DNA of 64,000 bases, from the NCBI RefSeq assembly GCF_019578655.1, contig NC_063265.1, positions 20,570,285 to 20,634,284 of the forward strand, read 5' to 3'. Below the pieces are notes generated by a model that worked only from the letters and a program-made list of their open reading frames with translations, did not search any database and was not told the origin of the DNA. Source of the stretch: Ricinus communis. Its lineage: Eukaryota > Streptophyta > Magnoliopsida > Malpighiales > Euphorbiaceae. Position 1 is the first letter of the stretch, and the number at the start of each line of letters is the position of its first letter. This document shows, one piece after another, positions 13,701 through 24,619 of this stretch. The position numbers and the translations under genes were made by a program.

Positions 13701-16700
13701 CTCTTCAGCACTGCTCCTTTCACATTGGATGTAACCATTTCCCAAGACTTCTTTCATTACTTGAGCACCATTAGGAGATGATAACTCTGGTAATGTCTTG
13801 TTTTCTTGAACAGCACTGGAGAACCACTTGGCACAAGCCTCCATGCTTTCTGGACTGTGAGCTCCATCCAAGTAGAATATTAGTTCTCCAGAAGAACTTT
13901 CAGCTACTTCTAATGAACTGTGAAACCTTGAAGACGAATCGTAGACAATTTGAGCCCTCCCGGAGAGATGAGCTGTTGCAAGACCTCTGCGAAATGCCTC
14001 TGGCAAATCAGCTTTCTGGTTATTCTGTTGCACATTCCAAAAGTTGACTGGTGACTATATTAACCAGTAAATGCAGATGGAAAGAAGAAGGACAACAATC
14101 AGAAGCCAATAACCATAAGAGTTTAGAAAATGAAAAGGAGCAAGAGCAAGACCACCCTATTATTGACTTCCACAAATAAGAGTAAATGGAAATAGCCACC
14201 ATTGGGATCTATTAGGTGGAGTTGGGGAAAATAAGATGCCAAGCACATGGCACGAGATAATAAGATCACATGCTCACATACACAGAGCTGCTAAAAAATA
14301 TAAGATTGTGCAAACATATAAATTGATGTACATGCATTTAAACGTCTACTGACTCATAAGTACCCATGCATTCTTATAATGTATTGGGACAATACATTGT
14401 TCACTCAATGGAACAAACATATAGATTCACACATAAATGAAGAAGCCTGATAATATATTCAGATAAAATTTCATTTGAAGAATGATAGATCTCAGAGTAA
14501 AACTGACATTTTGGAAGATTTTCTCCCAGTTTCCTGTCCTCTGAAGCCAGCATTTACATAGGGAAACAGCAAGACCAGCATTAGTGAATTGATGATCACC
14601 GGATAAGCTAAGCTTTAACCCCTCCCACTTTTTGTAATCAAGAGGTGTCACTACTTGCAGGGGTACCTGAAACAAGCAAGAATAGACCAATTAAAAATGC
14701 CCTGGAAATTCACGGGTCACTTTGTGGATATGTGATCAAGCAAGCAGGCCAGCTTTTGAAATTTCATTAGCTAATTCAGAAGGCACTGTTGTTGAAGAAT
14801 GAACCTCAAAGATAAATCTTAATAATATAGATAGATAAGATCATTTTCATATTCAAAGAAAAATAATTTGCTACTCATCTTATTTTGACCTGCAATGGAC
14901 CGAAACTAGATTGGCATGGATGTATTAGAGCAAATAATCGGTTCTTATTGTGATGGGATTATTTTTGAAGGACATAACCTCACCATATAATAGTGAACAT
15001 TAGATTATGTCGACAGAACCAAAAGGCAAAAGCACTGTACAGTTATAACCACAACAATGGAAGATCAGAAAATGATAACTAGATGACATAAGTGATTACC
15101 ATTAGTTCATGGGCCTTCCCCTGAAGAACATCCATTGCTTCGGATAGTTGAGGTACGGTGAATGCAGGAATTTGAGGCTTCAGGAGCAGGGAAGACATCA
15201 ATGATCAACCCAATTCAGAAAATACTTGAAAATGAATACTGCGAACTAGAGTAATCAAAACAGAAATATCGCTATAAATAACCTTTATCAATGAAACCCG
15301 CATTCTTGCTAGTTTTAGCTTCTTACATATGAGTTCTATACCTTGAAGATTCCAGCCTTGTGTGATGCAATTTTTCCAAGTGTATTACCTGGATAACAGT
15401 AAAATATTTTGTTTTAAGAAATCATTCACCTCTTTCAGTACTCAGTATTCAATATATGATGCATTGTTGTATGAAAAACTAAATAACAATCTGCCAGTGT
15501 TTGTAATTGGAGTCAAACGCCATTCCAGCTAATAAAACCAAAAGCCAGCTAATATAAATCTGCAATTACAAATAAAAGCTGGAAAACTTAATGAGAAATA
15601 TAAGATATGAGAAAACTGCGCACCCAACGACTCTGTGTGATCCATCCCCAAAGATGTAATGCCACAGACAACAGGCTCTTTAATCTGCAACAATTTGTTG
15701 ATAAAATTACATTAACTAAATTTCATTACCGTTCACCCATTCTATATTTCGTTTTACGTCATCCTAAGGAAAGCTAAATAAAATAAGAACTATCTCTGCT
15801 AGAACATAAGCCATAAAATTGGTAGAAACTCCACCATCACAAATAAATTTGGTTCCAGGAAGAGAGCATACCACATTTGTTGAATCATCAGTTCCTCCAA
15901 GACCAACTTCAATTACTGCAACATCTACCTATATAAAGAAATGAACAGCAAAAAAAAAAGGAATGTAGGATCAATGACTCAGAAGGAAGGGCCACAAACT
16001 GTTTGGAAGAGAATACACAAGTATAACATTGATTCAGGACTGAAAAATCGTTGCATATGATTCAGCAATAAAAAGGTAGTAAATACACATATTTGAAAAT
16101 TGAAGACAATGAGTAATATTTCCAGCAGCAAGAATTATTACAACATGGAATAACATGAAACACAGCTTATCAGCAACCATACTTGTAATTACAAAATGTA
16201 TGACCGCAACCCACTAAAGGTTAACAGAAAACTTTTGGAGTCAAAAAAGAGCATTTTATTAATAAATCAAAGGAGGGTCCCTTTCTTTTCTGGTTTTCTT
16301 TTATTGTATAAGTAAAATGGTTATGGCAATGACTTGTCCTCAATCTTAAGACATTTCAACCTCAGCAGCAAACAAATAGAGATCACAAAAGAGACATCCA
16401 TATTTGATATGATTTTGCATCAGGAGATGGCAATCATAACAAATGCATATACATATGCACACAAGAGCAAACATGAGAGAAACCGAAAAGGAGACATAAT
16501 GAAAGACAATGAGAAAATGTCAGGATATGAGGGTGCCACGGAAGAAGAATTGCCAAATTGGCAATTGGAAAGCCAATGTTGAAGAAAAAGAAAATACTAC
16601 TGGGAAGCACAATTTGATTTCTTGGCAGCTCTACAAGTCCTAAGTTCTGAGAAAAAATAGGGTAGCTAAAAGTGAGATCTGCAGAAGAAATTGGCAGCTA

Positions 16701-19700
16701 GTACTGTTTGTTAAGCAAAAGAGTCTATCAGAAGCCATCAAGCAATCTTTTTGTCTACTCCATTATCATAATCATCCTACTAGCCTTATCAAAAGATTGA
16801 ACTAAGCAGAATATGTTCTTGGAATTTGCCAAAGCACATATTAGAAATCTCTGTTAATATTGAAGTCTTAATCTATTATTCACGCTTACAGGCATGGAAG
16901 AAAAAGAGTTAAGAGACAGCACCAATCACTGCAACTGCCTGATTCTCTCAACTAAAGATGAGGACACATTAATAAACTGCGAGTTAAAGTACAACTAACC
17001 TGTTCGCAGATAAATATTTTGAATGCCAAGACTGTGAGGAATTGAAATAGTGGGGGCATAGGGAGGTCCTCGGTTACCTTTCCCTGAAAGTCAAAATTTC
17101 CAAATTTAAGTTAAAGAAATTTATAACTTTTATAATCATCTAACAACTATCAAAATTTGTACCTTCAACTGATTCCAGCAATCCCAGAAGTACAATAAAA
17201 ATTTATCTTCAGATATGTCCAATCTGTTAGAGCAATTTATATTAGACAGGAACAAGATACCTAGCAAGGTGAAACCAGAACTTTGAACTTATTTGGGAGG
17301 AAGTTAAAATGCAAGAAAAGATACGAGTGACAGTCAACCTAACAATAAGGAATAAAATTAGTAACTATTACTATTATTACTTCTTCTGCTTCTTTTCAAA
17401 TTACCTTATTTCAAGTTTAAGACTGAAGTAAAGAGAGAATGAAAATTATCTATAACATAGGGACTAAAACTAAAAGTAAAAATTTATAGAACCATCAGCA
17501 GCTTATGTGCAATTTAACTAAACATAATGACAATATCTAATTTGAAAAAGAAATCATTGGCCCCGCAATTACTAACATATCTCTCCCGGATACCTACCAT
17601 GAAAAATCAAGTTTTCTTTTCTTTTTTTCAAAAAGAGCTTTTACTTTAGACAATGAACCCAACAGCTAGGCTTCAACCTGATTCATATTAATGAGCTACA
17701 ATTCCATATATATATATATATCAAAGGTGTAAATGAAAAGCCATAAATGGGATCAACAACTAAACTACTTCTATAATTAAGCCATTAATTTAAGCTGTAA
17801 ATATTCTTATAGATAAGGGAGGAGATTTAGCTTACCATACATAGCTTCCTAGGATGACTCATATTCTTATAAATAGGGGAGGAGATTTAGCTTACCATAC
17901 ATACTTCCTAGGATCACTCTTGTAATTAACATGTACAGCTCTAGTTTCCTTGTATAGATGGCAGTCTTGAAAGATCTTCTCAAGAAGAGAGGACAATTCG
18001 ATCCATTTTATTATGGTATCAGAGCCTACACCTAAGAAATCTTAGCTTTCTCAGTCACAACCTTAGTGATTATGGAGAAATCAGATCATGTCTCTGTGAA
18101 GTTCACAAGGAAAAATTATACTACGTGGGAGTTTCAATTGGAGACATTTCTCAAAGGTAAGGAGTTATGGGGCCATATAGATGGCAGCACCAAAGAAGGA
18201 TCTACTGTAGCAGAAAAAGCAGCTTAGGCTGCCAAAAATAATCAAATCATGACCTAGATTCTTGTTTCTATGGAGCCACATTTGATTTTTTCTTTACGTC
18301 TGCATAGGTCTGCAAAGGTCATGTGGGATTATCTACAACCAAGATAATAATGCTAGACGTTTCCAGCTTGGGTTAGCCATTGCTTACTATTCTCGAGGGG
18401 ATCTATCAATTCAAGAATACTGCTCTGGTTTTCTGACTTTGTGAAATGATTATTCAGATCCTGTTACAGCCAAAGTCCCTGCAGAAGGATTGGTGGCAGT
18501 ACAACAAGTACACAAAACCAATCAAAGAGATCAGTTTCTAATAAAGTTGCAGCCTGATTTTGAATCTATTCGTGCCTCTCTAGTGAATAGAGATCCTGTT
18601 CCATCTTTGGAGATTTGTTTTGGAGAATTCTTGCGTGAGGAACAACATATCAATACTCAGAATAGTATGGAGCAAGCTCGTATAGCCTCTAATACTATCT
18701 CAGTTTCCTATGCTGCCCAAGGTAAGGGAAAGGGTCGCGACATGAGTACCACCCAATGCTATAGCTGTAAAAAATATGGCCATATTGGTCCTAACTATCT
18801 TGACAAGTTTTGTACTACTGCAAGCGATTAGGGCACATCATTAAAGAGTGTCTTATTCGTCCTCCACGCTCCAAGAAGGCTTCATGCTGCTGTTTCTTCT
18901 GCTGCTACAACTCATGCCATGCTGCTGTTTCTTCTGCTGCTTCATGCTGCTGGTTTGCATGGTATTTTTTTGTCTCAACATAAGTATGCTCAGGACTTGG
19001 TGATGGATGCTGGTCTTCAAGACTCTACTCCTCTTGCTACTCCTATGGAAGTTAATTTCAAGCTGCGCAAAGACAAGGGTGACTTGTTATCAAACCCTAC
19101 ATCCTATCGTACTCTAGTTGGCAGCCTGGTCTATCTTACCATCACTAGACCTGATATCTCTTATGCGGTTCAACAAGTTAGTTAGTTCATGGCATCTCCT
19201 AGGCACCTACATATGGCTGCAGTTCAAAGAATAATTCGCTATGTTCATGGCACAAATTCCCAAGGCCTTTTCTATCCTACTGCTACCTCACTTGATCTTA
19301 TGGCTTATAGCAATGTTGATTATGTTGGGTGTAGTGACACTAGGCGTTCTACTACGGGATGGTGTATGTTTCTTGATCCAGCCATTATTTCCTAAAAAAG
19401 CAAGAACAGGATCGTGTTCTTAGTCTTCTACTGAGTCCGAATATAGAGCTATGTCCCAAGCTTGTGCTGAGATACAGTGGCTTTGCAATCTATTGGCTGA
19501 GCTTGGTTTTGCTCAACACAGTCCCACTTCTCTTCATGCAGATAATACTAGTGCGATTTTTTTCCATTAGCTGAGCTTGATTTTGCTTAACACAATCCTA
19601 CTTCTCTTCTTGCTGATAATACTAGTGCGATTCACAATTCTGCCAATCCTATCTTCCATGAGCGCACTAAACATATCGAGGTTGATTGCCACTTCATCCG

Positions 19701-22258
19701 TGAGGCCTTTGAGGCTCAGCCCCATGTGTCGAGCAATCTTCAAGTCGCAGATATTTTCACCAAGGCTCTCACATAGCATAGACATAACTTTCTTGCCAAC
19801 AAATTGATGCTTGTAGATAACTCGCATCAATTTGAGGGGGGATGTCAATAGAAAGCCATAAATGGGGTCAACAACTAAATTACTTATGTAATTAAACCAT
19901 TAATTTAGGCTATAAATATTTTTATAAATAGGGGAGGATTAGCTTACCATACATAGCTTCCTAGGGTCACTCATATTCTTATAAATAGGAGAGAAGATTT
20001 AGCTTACCATACATAGCTTTCTAGGATCACTTTATGTAATTAACATGTACAGCTCTAATTTCCTTATATAGATGGCAATCTTGCCTATATAATGAAAGAT
20101 CTTCTCAAGAAGAGAGGACAATTCGATCCATTTTATAAAAAGGACCATCAATGCACCTGCTCATAGGAGGATTGCCTAACAGTGAAAATAAATATTGTAA
20201 AATAATTGAACAAATTGATTTAGAAGATCAAACTTATTAGTCAATTTCAAATATTTAAAGAAGATGCTTCTATCCATCCTATATGAGAATTGGTTTCTAG
20301 AATTCCAAGTAACCTTTTTCCCTCTCATTAACAACAAAAAGAGTAGAATCAAAAAAGTGGAAGGAAGATAAGTCAAGTGCAATATGATAAATTCCACAAG
20401 GAAAAGGCTTTTAGTGCCTCTGAAGAAAATGAAAGAAAAGAAAGAAAGAAATAAACATCTTGACGAGCATAGCTTATTCTATAACGGCAAACCAATTTCT
20501 ACATCATTCGATCTTCTAACCTCCATAATCTAGGGGACATAGTCTCATAGAACTATCTTCTTTCACTCTAGAGCTCATGACCATGGTTAGCATTTCAAAC
20601 GCAAAGACGAGGTTTGAGCTTTTCTTATTCTTTTCAATTCTCCAACGGAGAGAGGGGAAAAAGATTTTTTGATGGCATACTTTGCTATGTTGATAAAATG
20701 TGATAAATCAAACACTAACCCATCTATACGAAATCTTTCTCTGACATCAATTAAGTGGGGGGAAGTAAAAAGCCCTGTTCGAAAGCCACATTGTCGTAAA
20801 ATAGCTTCAGAAAATGTGCATGTTGAACCCTGAAATGTAAATGCACCAAAGGAAGAACAATTTAAGTCAGCAAACAAGTGCAATTAAATATCAGAACCTG
20901 TTTCAGTACACTTATAGCCACATAGTCCTCAAATAAATCTGATAGCATAAAAAATGGGTAGAAGCTGTGAAGCAAAAAACTATTATTCACTCTCTCTTCT
21001 GTTTTTTCCTTTTTCTTTCTTGTCTGGTACTGGGTAGAACATCCAAGTATTGAAGTCAAACTCTACACTTTCTATTTGAATACTTATATGGACATTCAAG
21101 TTATATTTCAGGAACTTAGTTGTTTGGAACAAAAATACAACAAAAAGGTTAGCTCTGAACTTTAGAAGTATGCATTATAAGGGTGTCTTATTTTAGCCCT
21201 GAAGTTTAGAAGTATGCATTACAAAGATCTTATTTTACATGCCAACAAGGTGTGCATTTGCAGTCTATAAGCAGACCAACTCTAGAGGTCTTATTTTATA
21301 TCGAGACTTTACCTTCCCTTTAGTTCCAGCAACATGGATAATCTTGAGCCCAGGTATATGTTGTTCCAAGTCTAGTATCTGTAAAGAGAAACAGGCATGA
21401 TGACTTTCAACCTTCATCAGTTTCATTTAGGATGGTAGAAGAATAGATTAAGGTAAATAATTTACTAAATTTGCTCAGTATTACAAATAAGAAATCTTAA
21501 AAGCACTTCCCCAGCTAAAATGAGGAAATCGGTTCATCATAAATATGCACAATAAATGACAAACTTTCTTCCCATTTACAATGCCTATTAATGAAAGAAA
21601 TAAAGCATAATGATGCAAAAATATAAGATCCAAGTGAGAAGTTGTATTATGTTAAAAAGCATAACTCATAGATAAAAAAAGATTGCTATTCCCTTTACGG
21701 TGGAAGATTGCTAAGTGTTACCTTAAGATATATCCGCATTCTGTCTAATTTCCCATATTTTCCAGGAATAGACGAGGGACTCCCACGTTTCTGACGTGTG
21801 ATTAGAGAGGAAAGTGCTTGCATGGCAGTTTCATAGGAATCTTTGACAGCCAGATTGCTTTCTGTTTTTTCCATTCCTTGAGATAACACCTTTTGATACT
21901 TAAAGCCTAAAATGTTAAACCAACAAAGAAGTTTAAGAACTCACACCCAACCTCTCATGCCGTTCATCAAGAGTCAGACTACCTCATGGTGTCTTATTTA
22001 ATCTGAAAGTTCCTTCCATAGTATTTATTGTTTGAATAGTAAATCATGAATATTAAAGCACGTGGATTTGATTTTACCTGTTGCTTGAGAATGGTGTTTC
22101 CTATGCCCAGTCAGATTATTTCTGTCCACACAAGCTGGTTGAAAAGAACAGTTCCATGGTGCTCTGGTAGCAAAACGATATTCTCTCTTATGGAAGTGTG
22201 AAACTCTAATTATCCCACACTTGAGATAATTGCTTGTATAAATGAACATAGGAAACAT
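10758..22258 (-). CDS. FPGS: Folylpolyglutamate synthase, probable organellar isoform
   Basis: The enzyme adds glutamates to tetrahydrofolate with ATP, which retains folates in cells and organelles. Sixteen coding exons join in phase to about 640 residues: 22078-22258, 21722-21906, 21313-21378, 20720-20829, 17163-17223, 17000-17083, 15872-15928, 15624-15684, 15342-15388, 15100-15177, 14508-14666, 13680-14024, 13432-13510, 12105-12263, 11424-11614, 10758-10817. Visible motifs are the P-loop AGTKGKGST (about 139-147), [17 protein letters not shown] (165-181), [42 protein letters not shown]2-KAGIFK, LSGDHQ-x2-NA, and DGAHSPES at about 416-423 in the Mur-ligase C-terminal domain. The first 60 residues are basic with very few acidic residues, like a mitochondrial or plastid transit peptide. 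Met72 (GMEKTE) could start a cytosolic form. A 5' UTR exon precedes the start. The 3.5-kb intron between 17224 and 20719 holds a copia element. Confidence 0.95.
17728..18013 (+). repeat. 5' LTR of the copia element
   Basis: It begins TGTAAATGAAAAGCC and ends just before the TGGTATCAGAGCC primer-binding site. Inside is a tandem pair of about 60-bp modules, each with a TATAAATA- or TATAGATA-type box followed by GGAGGAGATTTAGCTTACC and TTCCTAGGATSACTC. Compared with the 3' LTR it lacks a short CCTATATAAT-type segment before GAAAGATCTTCTC. Confidence 0.9.
18014..18026 (+). other. Primer-binding site (initiator tRNA-Met type)
   Basis: TGGTATCAGAGCC lies directly after the 5' LTR and matches the usual complement of the plant initiator methionine tRNA 3' end used by copia elements. 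Confidence 0.85.
18072..18880 (+). pseudogene. Broken copia gag with zinc-knuckle remnants
   Basis: The reading starts at an ATG at 18072 with a typical gag N-terminus ([20 protein letters not shown]) and is stopped near 18223. It resumes as an open frame at 18490-18831 containing the end of the gag helical domain ([20 protein letters not shown]). A CCHC knuckle, [14 protein letters not shown], follows with the last Cys replaced by Tyr. After a frameshift a second knuckle reads [11 protein letters not shown]. The protein would have packaged element RNA; this copy cannot. Confidence 0.75.
18919..19780 (+). pseudogene. Truncated copia pol: end of reverse transcriptase and RNase H
   Basis: Starting right after a Cys/Leu-rich deletion junction, the frame gives [47 protein letters not shown] and AVQQVS-stop. 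It goes on with [55 protein letters not shown], and in other frames [24 protein letters not shown] and [11 protein letters not shown]. These are the canonical C-terminal blocks of copia pol. A 74-bp tandem duplication at about 19496-19643 repeats the LHADNTSAI region and shifts the frame. Integrase and the YVDD part are absent. Confidence 0.85.
19843..20138 (+). repeat. 3' LTR of the copia element
   Basis: It begins TGTCAATAGAAAGCC after the purine tract and aligns end to end with the 5' LTR. It has the same duplicated TATAAATAG-containing modules plus an extra CCTATATAATGAAAG segment. Several substitutions and small indels separate the two LTRs, so the insertion is not recent. Confidence 0.9.
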
Positions 22259-22933
22259 CAACCCTGATACAGATACAGGAATAACTAGGCAGTACAATGA
22301 TAAAGTCAACACAATAAGTGAGACCTTAACTTAAGAGCAAATAAAGAACCCGCTAAGTTCATAAGGCAATGTGTGAAAAGATCCTCCTCATCTATCATAA
22401 TTACATTATACATTTCAACCAGTTCCTAAATGTTCTTTTCTCAGATTAACTACTAAAAGTTTTAAAATAAATAAAACATTACAAATATAAACATATACTG
22501 ATGATTAGAATTCTCATTCTCAATGCTTAGAATCACAGACTCCAACTATATTAGATCAAGCAGAAAGAAAATCATTTCTTGCTACTAAAAAGAAAGGCCC
22601 CAGAGAAATAAATTTGAGTTGCCACTATTCTCTAGTTTCAATGAAAGGGAGAATTCTTACCAATTACCAGACCAATTAAAGGTCATTGTTTTGTTCCATA
22701 CCAATTACCAGACCAAACAAAAAACCCAAAACTGACAGACGACAAAATACCCAATGTTCGGAACTTACCTCTCTTTTTGTTCCCATATTTTCTTGGCAAC
22801 CAAAGTAAGCAGAAAAAACTAAACTACTAGCAAGCCACTTGCCAAACAAGAAATTATGTTTCCAAGTCCATGTACATATGTACAAAGAGACAGACAAGAG
22901 ACTTACAGAGAGAGCCATAAGAGAAATAGCCAC
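22258..22933 (-). promoter_or_regulatory. Upstream ORF in the FPGS leader, stop overlapping the FPGS start (TGATG)
   Basis: Exon 1 carries an ATG at 22933 followed by an open frame to the donor at 22769 (GAGAG|GTAAGT). Splicing to the acceptor at 22263 adds GGT then TGA, and the A of that TGA (22258) is also the first base of the FPGS ATG. The peptide would be about 56 residues with a hydrophobic N-terminus. A second good donor inside exon 1 (TCT|GTAAGT at about 22906) is in the same phase and would give a 10-residue uORF with the same TGATG overlap. This placement would allow translational control of FPGS. That is inferred; the transcript start was not observed. Confidence 0.55.
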
Positions 22934-23174
22934 AGTTTTCTTGCAGTTGAGAAGCTTGAGCTGAGAGTTGGCCTATACAAGAGTTGCACTACTGCTTTGT
23001 TCCTTTCTCAGACCTGTCTCCTACTTCTGTGGCTGTGACTGATTGTCTGTATAATCAGCTCTACTTCACGAACCATGACTTGCATTTTCTATTTTCTAGG
23101 AATTTTTTTCCTTCACCAATATTTTATAACATCTAATTCCAGATTTCCTTTAATAAAAATATTGGAGTGGGCTA

Positions 23175-23233
23175 CACGTGGTAATGATTTAGGGTTTGGT
23201 AGATTGTGGTAATGATTTAGGGTTTGGTGAATT
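23175..23233. promoter_or_regulatory. G-box and duplicated telo-box upstream of FPGS
   Basis: CACGTG lies at 23175-23180. From 23178 a 28-bp unit is repeated in tandem (23178-23205, 23206-23233), each copy carrying TAGGGTTT (AAACCCTA on the gene's strand) at 23190-23197 and 23218-23225. Telo-boxes are known elements in promoters of plant growth-related and translation-related genes. The site is about 240-300 bp upstream of the uORF start. Confidence 0.5.
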
Positions 23234-24619
23234 GGCCCCTTGTTGTTTAATTATTTTTTCCTTTTGTAAAAGAGAAATTATATTGTGATATTTTTTAGTA
23301 ATTTACTTCTTTTGGTGGAATTTATCATCTTCGGTAGATTTATAAGCACATCGTGATTATATATAATTTTCTGATAACTTCTTAAAATATATGTATATAA
23401 TATTTTTGATAATAAAATTTGAAGTAAATGCAATTGAAAGAATGTTTTTTAAAAGAAGAATTTCACATTTTGTTTTTTTTTAACTCTAAAAAGAAGTGTT
23501 CTATTTCTTTTTATTATATGAAAATATCAATTTTTCATTCATTAAAAAATAAGAGTATGACTTAATATATAATAAAAGTAAAAATTGTATAATTAAAAAT
23601 TATATAAAAATAAAATCTTACATAAATAATAGAAACTTATGTTTTTATATTTTCATTCCATCGATAAAAAAATTATGATTTTCATTCAGAAATTACATTT
23701 AGAAATCACATGCTCTATCTATTTCTAATATAAATTTAATTTTTGAAATATTAAATAAAAAAATCTCATTATCAAATAAAATTTAATGACTTAAATTTAT
23801 TATCAAACTCAATAGAAAAACCAACATTTATATTGGAGTAGGGTAAAAAAACTAGAGTAAGGTAAAAATTAATTTTGATGACATTTAATTTTAATTCTTA
23901 TAAAAATAATTAATTAATATATTTTACTTGCTATAATTATATATTTATAACACAATTTGTTAATAATTGTCTGATTTATAATTATTTTCAAGCCTAAAAC
24001 TAGTGCAGAAGATAATAAAAACTCAAAAACATAAATCTATATTAAATTAATTAATAATTAAGGTGAACAGCTGATGAATTTAATATATGTGGAAAAAATT
24101 ATATAATAATTATCTCTACTTGATATACCTCAACTCGCCGAATAAATAAAAAAGATAATGAAACTCTATAATTATTTCTAGCACAAAATACAGAAGCTGA
24201 TCTCCAGAAAAAATAGAACTTCGATATCTCTATAAAAACAGAAACAAACCTACAGTAGAGCGATCCCGACATCAACTATTATACCACGTCAACATTACCA
24301 ACTAAAATAGACTATGTAACATTACTCCTAATTCATATACGGATAAAATTACAATTATAACCAAGCTGATTTCTCCATATATATTTTAATACATTCATTC
24401 CCTGTTACTTTTTAGGACAAACCATTCTTCAGGAACCAATAACCAAGCCTCCTACAACACTTTCATTCAGATAAACCAGACCTTCCATTGCATTACAAAG
24501 GATTTAGAGACAAATTTTAATTCCCGAGAACTTGATTTCGGAACAAGAATTAATCGCATTTTCTTACGGAAAAGGCAAAAGATGCCAATTTACATTTCCC
24601 ACCACAAATTATAGTCTCC
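23234..24619. other. AT-rich intergenic DNA between FPGS and the GNAT-BRCT gene
   Basis: No coding segment was recognised. The last few hundred bases before 24620 are probably the 3' UTR of the GNAT-BRCT gene. Confidence 0.5.

Larger units (their letters stand above)
17723..20143 (+). mobile_element. Decayed Ty1/copia LTR retrotransposon in an FPGS intron
   Basis: The element runs from LTR to LTR (17728-20138) and is flanked by a 5-bp direct repeat AAAGG at 17723-17727 and 20139-20143, consistent with a target-site duplication. It lies antisense to FPGS inside the intron between coding exons 4 and 5. A primer-binding site TGGTATCAGAGCC follows the 5' LTR, and a purine tract (TTTGAGGGGGGA) precedes the 3' LTR. 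Only gag and the end of pol remain; protease, integrase and most of the reverse transcriptase are deleted. Many stops and frameshifts make it non-autonomous. Confidence 0.9.
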
